Assembly: GCA_027620015.1 (NCBI GenBank)
Contig: JAQCGH010000011.1
Location: 1 to 51,894 of the forward strand
Direction: 5' to 3'
Length of the DNA: 51,894 bases
DNA from: Cyanobacteriota bacterium
Lineage (GTDB): Bacteria; Cyanobacteriota; Cyanobacteriia; PCC-6307; Cyanobiaceae
How positions within the stretch are numbered: the first letter of the stretch is position 1; each line of letters starts with the position of its first letter. Made by a program: the position numbers and the translations under genes. The notes beneath the pieces are model-generated. The model searched no databases and had not been told where the DNA came from. It saw nothing but the letters and a program-made list of their open reading frames with translations. Below, one piece after another: positions 16,746 through 24,521 of the stretch.

Positions 16746-18185
16746 TCAGCCAACAGATCCCTCAAGCTTTAGGGCAAGTAATTTATCTGCCTCAGCAGCA
16801 AATTCCATGGGCAATTGATTAAACACATCGCGGCAAAAACCGCTAACCATCATCGAAACCGCCTCTTCAAAACCAATGCCCCGGCTTTGAAGGTAAAAAA
16901 GTTGCTCTGCGGAGATACGGCAAGTGCTCGCTTCATGCTCCACAGAGGAGTCTGGTTGCTGCGAGCGGATATACGGATAAGTGTTGGCAGCAGCCTGATC
17001 GCCAATCAACATCGAATCGCACTGGCTGTAATTCTTAGCTCCTACCGCTTTAGGCCCTATTTGAACAAGACCGCGATAGCTATTAGAGGAGTGACCAGCA
17101 CTAATGCCCTTACTCACAATGGTTGAACGAGTCCTCGGGCCAACGTGAATCATCTTGGTACCAGTATCGGCCTGCTGATAGTTATTAGTAAGGGCAACCG
17201 AATAGAATTCACCAACAGAATCTGCTCCCTGCAGCACACAGCTCGGGTACTTCCAAGTTATTGCTGAACCAGTTTCCACTTGAGTCCAGCTAATATGGCT
17301 TCGATCGCCACGACATTGGCCACGCTTGGTCACAAAATTGTAAATACCTCCCACACCATTCTCATCGCCTGCGTACCAATTCTGGACAGTCGAATACTTT
17401 ATAGAAGCATCTTCGAGAACCACCAACTCCACCACTGCGGCATGGAGTTGATTGGTATCAAACATAGGGGCAGTACATCCCTCCAAATAACTCACCGAAG
17501 CGCCATCTTCAGCAATAATCAAAGTGCGCTCGAATTGACCCGTATCAGCAGAGTTTATCCGGAAATAAGTAGATAGCTCCATTGGGCAGGTCACACCTTT
17601 GGGAATAAAAACGAAAGAACCGTCACTGAAAACCGCAGAATTCAGGGCTGCAAAATAGTTGTCATTACTTGGGATAACTGTACCAAGATACTTCTCCACT
17701 AAGGCTGGATATTCCTTTACAGCCTCACTGATAGAGCAGAAAATAACACCATGCTCGGCAAGTTTTTCACGATAAGTTGTGGCTATAGAGACACTGTCAA
17801 AGACAGCATCTACTGCCACATTAGATAGACGCTTCTGCTCACTTAGCGGGATACCAAGCTTTTCAAATGTTTCAAGCAGCTTAGGGTCAACTTCGTCAAG
17901 ACTGGCTTTTTTCTCCTGCTGCTTAGGAGCCGCATAATATATTATATTTTGATAATCAATCTGTGGATAGCCCAGTGCGGCCCAATCTGGCGATTGCATC
18001 TGTAGCCACTGACGGTAGGCCCGCAGCCTAAAAGCCAACAAAAACTCAGGCTCACTTTTCTTAGAGGAGATAAGACGCACAACGTCTTCACTCAGACCTT
18101 TGGCAATCTTTTCAGTTTCAATATCAGTAACGAAACCGTGCTTATACGGCTGCGAAACCAGATCGCCAACGGTTGCAGTGCTCAT
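16746..18185 (-). CDS. sufB: Fe-S cluster scaffold protein SufB
   Basis: 479 aa, full length. Conserved blocks include FSVRLRAY-like [64 protein letters not shown] and [19 protein letters not shown] near the end. It carries the site where clusters are built with SufC and SufD. The gene is clearly more AT-rich than its surroundings, and spans 16.7-18.2 kb, but the frame is clean and the order ftrC-sufB-sufC-sufD-sufS is that of relatives. ATG start 18185, 14 bases after the ftrC stop. Confidence 0.97.
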   Translation of the reverse strand: MSTATVGDLVSQPYKHGFVTDIETEKIAKGLSEDVVRLISSKKSEPEFLLAFRLRAYRQWLQMQSPDWAALGYPQIDYQNIIYYAAPKQQEKKASLDEVDPKLLETFEKLGIPLSEQKRLSNVAVDAVFDSVSIATTYREKLAEHGVIFCSISEAVKEYPALVEKYLGTVIPSNDNYFAALNSAVFSDGSFVFIPKGVTCPMELSTYFRINSADTGQFERTLIIAEDGASVSYLEGCTAPMFDTNQLHAAVVELVVLEDASIKYSTVQNWYAGDENGVGGIYNFVTKRGQCRGDRSHISWTQVETGSAITWKYPSCVLQGADSVGEFYSVALTNNYQQADTGTKMIHVGPRTRSTIVSKGISAGHSSNSYRGLVQIGPKAVGAKNYSQCDSMLIGDQAAANTYPYIRSQQPDSSVEHEASTCRISAEQLFYLQSRGIGFEEAVSMMVSGFCRDVFNQLPMEFAAEADKLLALKLEGSVG

Positions 18186-18199
18186 CGAGGTAAGCCGAC

Positions 18200-18586
18200 T
18201 CAGCCGGCAGTAAGGGCTTTAACTTCATCTAAAGAAATCGTCTGCTGGTCACATCGGAATGCATTGTCCTCGGTGAGAAAAAGCATGCAGTGGCACTCTT
18301 TACGCTCCCGCATTGGCACGCAGGGGCAATTCCAAAAGGCTTGGGAAACCTCCGCTTGCTTGTCCTCGTAATGACGGCAAGGACATAGGGCCCCACCAAG
18401 CTCATCTTTGTGCTTAGCCAAGCCAGCAAGCACAACCGCTGTCACCCCAGGGTCACTACAAAAATACGTACCAGTGCGCTGGGCGTAGGTTTCGGCAAAC
18501 TTCCGAATCACCTCCAAACTGTCGGAGTGCGCCGGCGGGATGCCAGAAGGGCTCTCAGCGGTCGAACTGGCCGGTGTGTCGGACAT
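18200..18586 (-). CDS. ftrC: Ferredoxin-thioredoxin reductase, catalytic (beta) subunit
   Basis: 128 aa. Cysteines 68, 70 ([10 protein letters not shown]), 87, 89 (WNCPCVPM) and 98, 100 (KECHCMLF) match the six invariant cysteines of FTR: the 4Fe-4S cluster ligands and the redox-active disulfide (70/100 by alignment to the Synechocystis enzyme). It passes electrons from reduced ferredoxin to thioredoxin, linking light to enzyme control. The first ~22 residues are Ser/Pro-rich and not conserved. It is the promoter-proximal gene of the suf operon, 14 bases before sufB, so SufR probably controls it as well. Confidence 0.96.
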   Translation of the reverse strand: MSDTPASSTAESPSGIPPAHSDSLEVIRKFAETYAQRTGTYFCSDPGVTAVVLAGLAKHKDELGGALCPCRHYEDKQAEVSQAFWNCPCVPMRERKECHCMLFLTEDNAFRCDQQTISLDEVKALTAG

Positions 18587-18684
18587 GGCTCGAAGGGGAA
18601 GGTGATAGGGATTCGGTAGTCAAACAGCACCTCTTAATGCGGCGCTTTTGGCAGTCAGCAAAGGGGATTTACTGGCAGACAATT

Positions 18685-18704
18685 ACGAAACAGATGTGTT
18701 TCGT
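18685..18704. promoter_or_regulatory. Probable SufR operator
   Basis: A perfect inverted repeat ACGAAAC-agatgt-GTTTCGT, seven-base arms with a six-base spacer, lies in the 181-base gap between ftrC (minus) and sufR (plus). Its inner half-sites AAC-N6-GTT agree with the CAAC-N6-GTTG sites reported for cyanobacterial SufR. Position between the divergent genes suggests control of both the suf operon and sufR itself. Binding is inferred, not shown. Confidence 0.72.
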
Positions 18705-18767
18705 TAGTAAATCAGCCTAAGACATTGCGGCCGGCAACGGGGTCTAATCCCCAACCTCCCGCCAGTC

Positions 18768-19469
18768 GTGGCATGGTTGTTTCAACTGGCCTTCGCCGTG
18801 AACGCCATTCCCCAAATCATTCACCAAAACACCGATCCGACATCCACCCGGGATACGGTCCTCGGCCTGCTGGTTAGGCATGGAGAGGCCACTGCAAGCG
18901 CCCTAGCCGAGCACTTGGCGATGTCGGTGCAGGTTGTGCGTCGCCATTTGCGGGGCTTAGAAGAAGATGGCCTTGTCGAGGCCAGTCCAGCGGCTGAGGG
19001 GCCGGGTAGGCCAAGTAACCACTGGCGCCTTACCGCTAAAGGGCAGGGGAAGTTCCCCGATGGCAGCGACCATTTCGCCCTAGGACTGCTGCAATCTTTA
19101 ACTGTCAACCTGCCACCTGAAACTCTGCAGGGACTTTTACAACAACAAGCTATTCAGCAGGCTGACTCTTACCGCCACCGCATCGGCGCAGGCTCGCTTC
19201 AAGAGCGACTGGAACAACTTGTGGATATTCGTAGGCAGGAAGGCTACCTAGCGGAATGTTACCAAGAAGCACAAGACCCTAACGCCTGGATGCTTAGTGA
19301 ATTTCATTGTTCCGTGATGCGCATTGCCGAGCAATTCCCCTGCATTTGCGACCAGGAGCTACAGCTAATCCGACACACCTTTCCCGACTGCCAAGTAGAT
19401 CGAGTGCAATGGCGCCTAGAGAAGGGCCACTCTTGCGGCTTTCGCCTGATGCCCTGCCGTGATGACTGA
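18768..19469 (+). CDS. sufR: Fe-S-sensing repressor SufR
   Basis: Up to 233 aa. N-terminal winged helix (TASALAEHLAMSVQVVRRHL, then EEDGLVEASP and GRPSNHWRLT). The C-terminal domain holds the cluster-binding cysteines: FPCICDQELQL, FPDC and GHSCGF. SufR with a 4Fe-4S cluster represses the suf genes and itself; loss of the cluster under iron or oxidative stress relieves repression. The frame has no early ATG; GTG at 18768 or GTG at 18798 are the candidate starts, and the conserved part begins only after residue ~25, so the shorter one is equally likely. The 3' end overlaps the next gene by 8 bases. Confidence 0.93.
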   Translation: MAWLFQLAFAVNAIPQIIHQNTDPTSTRDTVLGLLVRHGEATASALAEHLAMSVQVVRRHLRGLEEDGLVEASPAAEGPGRPSNHWRLTAKGQGKFPDGSDHFALGLLQSLTVNLPPETLQGLLQQQAIQQADSYRHRIGAGSLQERLEQLVDIRRQEGYLAECYQEAQDPNAWMLSEFHCSVMRIAEQFPCICDQELQLIRHTFPDCQVDRVQWRLEKGHSCGFRLMPCRDD

Positions 19470-20457
19470 AGCGCTCCAACCAGAAGCCCAAAGTCCCCTT
19501 TCAAAAGCGGAACTGGCGGAGCTAGAGGCCACCAATCTGCCTGCATTAGAGCGGCACCATTTGCGACTTTTGGCCCATAGCCTGCGCAGCTTGCAGTCGA
19601 TCGCAGCCCACCAGCTTGCCGGGGCCCTCCCAGAGCACGGCGCGATTTGCGCTTGGGCCAGCCAGCAGCCCGCGCTCGCCGACGCCCCCTGCTTCCAGGC
19701 AGTCCTGGCGGAACAACTAGAGGCGGCGGGTAGGCAGCTGCAGCAACTGGCCGCATCGCTGGGCAGGGCACCATTGGCCCTAGAGCTGAGCGACCTCATC
19801 TCCGCTGCTTGCGATCATCGCCATAGCCCCGGCCCGCCAGTGAACGAAATCCAGCCCGAGTCGATCGCAGACGCCCTCAGCTTTTTCCGCCTTAGCTGCG
19901 GTCGCTGGCGCTCCCAGCGCAGCAGCCATCACCTGCTGCATCGGCGGGCTGAGGCTGGAGGATCCTTCATTGAGGTGGTGGAGATCGCCGCCGCCGATCC
20001 ACGTCTAGTAGCCATCGCCGAGCTCCACGGCGAAAATCCTCTGGGTCTCGTTGGGGGTTGCCGTGTGACCTGGAACGCGTCAATGGCTTGGGATAAGGCA
20101 GGAGAAGCCCACGAGGGGGAAAGCGTTTTCGGCTTAATCCCCACCGATCAACACGGCCGGTCCGGCCTGCTGCTGCGCGACCGCGGCTATGCCGAAACCG
20201 CCCCGGTGGCAGGACATTTCGCCATGGACGAGCGCGATGGATTACTGCTCACTACCGGCTACGAAACCATGGCCAGCCTGGAGCGTTTCAGTTTTGCCGG
20301 CCCCAACGTGCGTCTGCGCAGCAGCACGGTGGAGGGCCTATCCAACACTGCCTCTTTCTGCGTAGAGACACGGCTAATGAACAGTCCGGAACCTAGTAGC
20401 TCAACACCATCACAAGAACCCGTTTCCGAGCAGCCGCTGTCTCCCCTGGGATGGTGA
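19462..20457 (+). CDS. CpcS/CpeS-family phycobiliprotein lyase with an N-terminal extension
   Basis: 331 aa from ATG 19462. Residues ~135-310 fit the CpcS/CpeS-I bilin lyase fold: SFFRLSCGRWRSQRSSHHLL, CRVTWNASMAWDKAGEAHEG, GLLLRDRGYAE, HFAMDERDGLLLTTGYE and ERFSFAGPNVRLRSSTVEG. Such lyases attach phycobilins to cysteines of phycobiliproteins. Typical members have ~180-200 residues; here ~130 residues precede the lyase (LRLLAHSLRSLQSIAAHQLA, a Leu/Ala/Gln-rich helical stretch) and a Ser/Pro-rich tail follows. I do not recognise the N-terminal part. The gene overlaps the end of sufR and lies 91 bases before cpcG, consistent with a phycobilisome role. Confidence 0.85.
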   Translation: MTEALQPEAQSPLSKAELAELEATNLPALERHHLRLLAHSLRSLQSIAAHQLAGALPEHGAICAWASQQPALADAPCFQAVLAEQLEAAGRQLQQLAASLGRAPLALELSDLISAACDHRHSPGPPVNEIQPESIADALSFFRLSCGRWRSQRSSHHLLHRRAEAGGSFIEVVEIAAADPRLVAIAELHGENPLGLVGGCRVTWNASMAWDKAGEAHEGESVFGLIPTDQHGRSGLLLRDRGYAETAPVAGHFAMDERDGLLLTTGYETMASLERFSFAGPNVRLRSSTVEGLSNTASFCVETRLMNSPEPSSSTPSQEPVSEQPLSPLGW

Positions 20458-20548
20458 CGAACGTTACGGACTGTGAGCCCTGTCTCGGCCAGCTGAGCCC
20501 TGCAGCAGCTCCACTTCTACGATTAATCTCGACGGATGATGATGTCGT

Positions 20549-21310
20549 GTGGCCCTGCCCCTCCTGAAGTACGCGCCCACCACCCAGAACTCGCGGGTTG
20601 AACCGTTTCGGGTGGGCTCGGATGAGGATCCCAAAACTGTGTCCATGGACATAGCCATGGATCCACAAAACATAAATCTGGTTATTGAGGCGTCTTACCG
20701 ACAGATTTTCTTCTATGCCTTCAAGGTCGACCGCAACCGCTTTCTTGAGAGTCAGCTGCGCGACGGTCAGATCACGGTGAGGGATTTCATTCGATCCTTG
20801 TGTCTATCAAATACTTTTACTCGAAGTTTTTACAACCTGAACAGTAACTATCGAGTGGTGCGCCATCTAGTTGAAAAGCTGCTCGGACGCACTACTCACG
20901 GCAGGTCTGAGGAGATCGCATGGGCGGCTGTACTTATGACCCGAGGGGTCGTGGGCATGGTCGACGACATCCTCGACAGCCAGGAATATCTAGACGCCTT
21001 CGGCAGCGACACCGTCCCCTTCCAGCGCCATCGCGTAGTGGGGGCAAGAGATCTGGGCGAAACCCCCTTCAACATCACCACACCGAGATACGAGGCCTAT
21101 TACCGGGGCATCTTGGGCTTCCCCCAGGTTGTATTCACCGGCACTGCCAAAACGATCCCCGCTCGCTCCAAGCAGCGCCGTGGTGGCTTCCCAGAGGACT
21201 ACCTGCCCTGGGTGCGCAATCTTCCTGGCACGAGAAACCAAGGCGGTGGTTCGGGCAGCGTCAACATGGATTACCTCTCCAAGGTTCCATATCGCAGCAT
21301 TGGCCGCTAA
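20549..21310 (+). CDS. cpcG: Phycobilisome rod-core linker polypeptide CpcG
   Basis: 253 aa, GTG start giving MALPLLKYAPTTQNSRV, the family's typical first residues. The PBS-linker domain occupies roughly residues 25-150 (IEASYRQIFFYAFKVDRNRF, RDFIRSLCLSNTFTRSFYN, RVVRHLVEKLLGR, then LDSQEYLDAFGSDTVPFQR). The C-terminal ~80 residues, lacking a hydrophobic helix, indicate the rod-to-core CpcG1 type rather than the membrane-attached CpcL. It connects phycocyanin rods to the allophycocyanin core. The run ends in a strong intrinsic terminator 16 bases further on. Confidence 0.95.
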   Translation: MALPLLKYAPTTQNSRVEPFRVGSDEDPKTVSMDIAMDPQNINLVIEASYRQIFFYAFKVDRNRFLESQLRDGQITVRDFIRSLCLSNTFTRSFYNLNSNYRVVRHLVEKLLGRTTHGRSEEIAWAAVLMTRGVVGMVDDILDSQEYLDAFGSDTVPFQRHRVVGARDLGETPFNITTPRYEAYYRGILGFPQVVFTGTAKTIPARSKQRRGGFPEDYLPWVRNLPGTRNQGGGSGSVNMDYLSKVPYRSIGR

Positions 21311-21325
21311 AGCCAGTCTCTCAAT

Positions 21326-21359
21326 CAATAAAAGGCGGCCTCAAGGCCGCTTTTTATTG
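21326..21359 (+). terminator. Rho-independent terminator after cpcG
   Basis: GCGGCC (21335-21340), loop TCAA, GGCCGC (21345-21350), directly followed by TTTTT (21351-21355). The flanking A-rich left side can pair with the T-run, extending the stem to about 15 pairs, so it may also work towards the other strand. It is the clearest intrinsic terminator inside the window. Confidence 0.9.
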
Positions 21360-21462
21360 GGCAGGCAAAACCCAGGCAGTCAGCATCCACTGACGGCTCC
21401 AGGATGAGCTCACCCTGCGAAGAGAAATTCATCCACACTGATCCCAAAAGAAATCTGTAGTT

Positions 21463-22533
21463 GTGACTCAGGCACTTGCTGCAATTACACGCATGACTTT
21501 GCGTCAACTGCGCCAAGTTGCCAGCGACCTCGGGGTGAGCCTCTACAGCCGTAAATCAAAGGAAGAACTCCTAACAGCCATAACCGATCGCCAAGGCAGT
21601 GCCACTTCTATCAGTCTTAAGGAATTAGAAGCGGAGCTCCACCCCGCTCCTCGCCCTAGCACCGCCACTACCAACGTGGTGTTTCTGCCCCGCGATCCCC
21701 AGTGGGCTTACGTATTTTGGGATATTTCCGAAAGCGATCGAGCCTCAGCTCTTGCAAGTGGTGCCTCGCAGCTTTGCTTGCGCGTCGCAGACGTAACAGG
21801 TATGCCCGGTGGCTCTGCGCACCCCCACACCATGCAGGAAGTAGTGGTCGACAGTTACTGCACCGAATGGTATTTGCCTGTTCCCTTGTGCGATCGGGAT
21901 TACCGGGTGGAGCTTGGCTACCGCAAAGGGAGCGGCGGCTGGATATCGCTTGCCTTCTCTTCAGTGGCACGGGTGCCAGCCCAGCACCCCAGCGAGCAAA
22001 TACTTGATCAGTTCGTGCCCTTTTCGCTGGACGCGGCCCCAGCCATCCTGCCTACTCAGGTGGAGCCAGCCGATGCAGGACTGCACGAACGCCTTTATCA
22101 AGCGGCCACGGCCAGCTGGCGCAGTCTTGGCAGGGGTTCTGAGGCTTTCCACGAGCTAGAGGCCGCTGGCTCATACACAAGTGAACTGAACACCTCCGGT
22201 GCCGGCATCTGGGCTAGTGGACGTAACGCTTCTGGCATCGGCGGGATCGCCTCGCGTCAACGCTCGTTTTGGCTGATCGCTGACGCAGAGCTGATTGTGT
22301 ATGGGGCCACTGATCCGGCTGCCCGCCTAACCATTGGAGGGGAGGAGGTGCCCCTTTCCGCCGATGGCACATTCCGAGTGCAAGTGCCCTTCCGAGACGG
22401 TCAGCAGCTTTATCCAATTGAGGCGGTGGCCGCAGATGGCGAGCAGAAGCGCAACATCACCTTGGAATTCAGCCGCTCCACACCGGAGGACAACAGCAAC
22501 CCAGCGGAAATGGCTGTAAGCGAATGGTTCTAA
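21463..22533 (+). CDS. DUF4912-domain protein with N-terminal SAP/Rho-N-like motif
   Basis: 356 aa. Residues 11-45 (MTLRQLRQVASDLGVSLYSR, then KSKEELLTAI) look like a small helix-extended-loop-helix nucleic-acid-binding motif of the SAP/Rho-N kind. Residues ~68-190 fit DUF4912 (VVFLPRDPQWAYVFWDIS, EWYLPVPLCDRDYRVELGY). A third region after ~265 (SFWLIADAELIVYGATDPAA, then VPLSADGTFRVQVPFRDG) looks like a beta-sandwich as in the C-terminus of other DUF4912 proteins. Function unknown. The next gene starts within its last codons. Confidence 0.83.
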   Translation: MTQALAAITRMTLRQLRQVASDLGVSLYSRKSKEELLTAITDRQGSATSISLKELEAELHPAPRPSTATTNVVFLPRDPQWAYVFWDISESDRASALASGASQLCLRVADVTGMPGGSAHPHTMQEVVVDSYCTEWYLPVPLCDRDYRVELGYRKGSGGWISLAFSSVARVPAQHPSEQILDQFVPFSLDAAPAILPTQVEPADAGLHERLYQAATASWRSLGRGSEAFHELEAAGSYTSELNTSGAGIWASGRNASGIGGIASRQRSFWLIADAELIVYGATDPAARLTIGGEEVPLSADGTFRVQVPFRDGQQLYPIEAVAADGEQKRNITLEFSRSTPEDNSNPAEMAVSEWF

Positions 22534-22724
22534 ATCGCGCCCTGGCACTAAAGCGTTCTGCCGTGGCCCTTACGCCCATGGCGGGAGCTCTGGCATTCCC
22601 GCTGATTGTGCCGATTGTATTGATGCGCTTCGGACTGCCAGCAGCCATGCTCAGCGCCGTATTCATCGGCACAACTTGGTTTGTAGTGATGCTGCGCACC
22701 GCTGAGATGCCTGGCCACCACTAA
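22524..22724 (+). CDS. Small membrane protein
   Basis: 66 aa, ATG 22524 overlapping the previous gene by 10 bases. A basic start (NRALALKRSAVALTP) precedes two hydrophobic stretches, MAGALAFPLIVPIVLMRFGL and AAMLSAVFIGTTWFVVML, probably a helical hairpin. No recognised family. The overlap suggests co-translation with the DUF4912 gene. Confidence 0.6.
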   Translation: MVLNRALALKRSAVALTPMAGALAFPLIVPIVLMRFGLPAAMLSAVFIGTTWFVVMLRTAEMPGHH

Positions 22725-22745
22725 GGCAAGCCCTGATCACATCAG

Positions 22746-24152
22746 GTGTGGGAACTCTTGGTTCAACCGCCCGGCGATACCGTCGCCAATACGTTGCCGC
22801 ACCCCCCCTACACCTGGGCCAGCTTGGCTGCCTTGGCTCTAGCAGGCTGCAGTGCTGACGCCCAGCTACTTGGTCAATCTGCCCGGCCCAAGCCCTTGCC
22901 CAAAGGAATCGAGCTGGCCTTCAACCACGCCGAAACCAGCCGCTACCGCAGCCCGATAAACGGCCAATGGCGTCAGGGCGACGATCTAGAGGCTTTCTTG
23001 CTGGCCAGTATTAGGTCAGCGCGGCGGGAAATTCTGGTTGCAGTTCAGGAGCTTTCTCTGCCGAAGCTGGCCGAAGCGCTGGCGGCTAAGCACCACGAGG
23101 GTCTGACAGTGAAGGTAGTGCTGGAAAACACCTACAGCAGCCCCTGGAGCGAAGCGCATCAGGCCGATCTAGCCCCACACCAACGCACCCACCATGAACA
23201 GCTCAAAGCCCTCGGCTGGGGCGACGCGGTAGCAATCCTGCAGCGGGCCGGCGTGCCATTGATCGATGACACCGCCGATGGCAGCGCCGGGAGTGGCCTG
23301 ATGCACCACAAATTCATCGTGGTGGACCGGGCCGTGGTGGTCACCGGCTCAGCAAATTTCACCCCCTCCTGCATCCACGGCGATCCAGGGGCAGACCGCA
23401 GCCGCGGCAACGTCAACCATCTGCTGCGTCTGCGCAGCCTTGAGCTGGCAAATATCTTTGTGGCCGAGTTTGAGCGCATGTGGGGCGACGGCCCACGCGG
23501 CCAACCCGACAGCCGCTTCGGACTGGGCAAGGGCGGCGGTGCGCCCCAGAAGGTGATGGTGGGGTCAACACCTGTGACGGTGCTGTTCGCTCCACACCGC
23601 CGCAGCGATCCCCACCAGAGCCTGCTGGTATTAGAGAAACTTCTCTTAGGCACCCGCAAACATCTCGATCTTGCCCTGTTCGTGTTTTCGGATCAGAGAC
23701 TGACCAATGCAATGGAGAAGCTGCAGCAGCAAGGCGTCAGCATCCGGCTTCTGGCCGACCCTGGCTTCGCAAACCGAGCCTTCAGCGAAGTGCTCGACTT
23801 ACTCGGCACCAAGCTCCCAGACCACCGCTGCAGCCTGGAGGCGGGCAATCGCCCCTGGCAGCGCCCCTTAGAGGGTGTCGGCACACCACGCCTAGCCAGC
23901 GGCGACAAACTCCACCACAAAATTGCCGTCATCGATCAACGGATTGTGGTCACCGGCTCCTTCAACTGGAGCCCCAGCGCTGCCCATCGAAACGATGAGA
24001 CCCTACTAGTGATCAACTCCCCCCAACTCGCCGAACACTTCACCACAGAAATCAACCGGCTCTGGAAGGGAGCCGAGCTGGGTGTCACCGAGCGTCTGGC
24101 CCGCAAACAGGAACGCCAGCGCAACCGTTGCGGTAGCGGGCTCGACCACTAA
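22746..24152 (+). CDS. Phospholipase D-like lipoprotein with two HKD motifs
   Basis: 468 aa from GTG 22746. Lipobox LALAGC (Cys35) after a weak hydrophobic segment, so probably anchored on the periplasmic face; the exact start is uncertain because several GTG/TTG codons precede the signal. Two complete HKD motifs: H187-x-K189-x4-D194 followed by VVVTGSANF, and H390-x-K392-x4-D397 followed by VVTGSFNWS. This is a bilobed PLD fold with the active site formed by both halves. Substrates in the superfamily range from phospholipids and cardiolipin to DNA; nothing visible decides here. It follows the small membrane gene by 21 bases. Confidence 0.87.
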   Translation: MWELLVQPPGDTVANTLPHPPYTWASLAALALAGCSADAQLLGQSARPKPLPKGIELAFNHAETSRYRSPINGQWRQGDDLEAFLLASIRSARREILVAVQELSLPKLAEALAAKHHEGLTVKVVLENTYSSPWSEAHQADLAPHQRTHHEQLKALGWGDAVAILQRAGVPLIDDTADGSAGSGLMHHKFIVVDRAVVVTGSANFTPSCIHGDPGADRSRGNVNHLLRLRSLELANIFVAEFERMWGDGPRGQPDSRFGLGKGGGAPQKVMVGSTPVTVLFAPHRRSDPHQSLLVLEKLLLGTRKHLDLALFVFSDQRLTNAMEKLQQQGVSIRLLADPGFANRAFSEVLDLLGTKLPDHRCSLEAGNRPWQRPLEGVGTPRLASGDKLHHKIAVIDQRIVVTGSFNWSPSAAHRNDETLLVINSPQLAEHFTTEINRLWKGAELGVTERLARKQERQRNRCGSGLDH

Positions 24153-24181
24153 GACACCTTCGCAACTTTCCTCCAGGTGTC
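24153..24181. repeat. Inverted repeat right after the PLD gene
   Basis: GACACCT (24153-24159) and AGGTGTC (24175-24181) begin on the base after the PLD stop codon. No T-run follows, so it may be a mRNA 3'-end stem or a factor-dependent terminator. Confidence 0.35.
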
Positions 24182-24278
24182 CAGCATCTTCTTTGGCGAC
24201 TGCTGATCAAGATGGACGATCGAGGGAGCTGATCTTCGGTAGCGCCCCTACGCTGAAACCCTCCCTTATTTAGCGGCC

Positions 24279-24521
24279 ATGGATCACCAGCCGGCCTCCC
24301 GCAATGCCTCAGCCACCTTGGATGCCATTCAGCTGATGCTGCGCGACCTCCACACCCGTCACAACGAAATCCGCCACCGGGCAGCATTCCGAGGCTGCAC
24401 CAATGAATTGCTGGCAGTGCAACAGGAACTGGTGGAGTATTTGCTTAGCAAGAAAAGCCAGTTGATGGGCCATGTCGACCCAGTGAGCGGCGGCACTCGC
24501 AACTACAACTCCTTCGTGTGA
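24279..24521 (+). CDS. Conserved small protein coupled to an FAD monooxygenase
   Basis: 80 aa, predicted mostly helical (ATLDAIQLMLRDLHTRHNEI, then ELLAVQQELVEYLLSKKSQL), with a short Gly/Ser-Asn tail. A single Cys (FRGCTNE). No membrane segment, no recognised domain. Its stop overlaps the GTG start of the monooxygenase gene (GTGA), so the two are probably made together; a small partner or unrelated co-expression are both possible. Confidence 0.6.
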   Translation: MDHQPASRNASATLDAIQLMLRDLHTRHNEIRHRAAFRGCTNELLAVQQELVEYLLSKKSQLMGHVDPVSGGTRNYNSFV

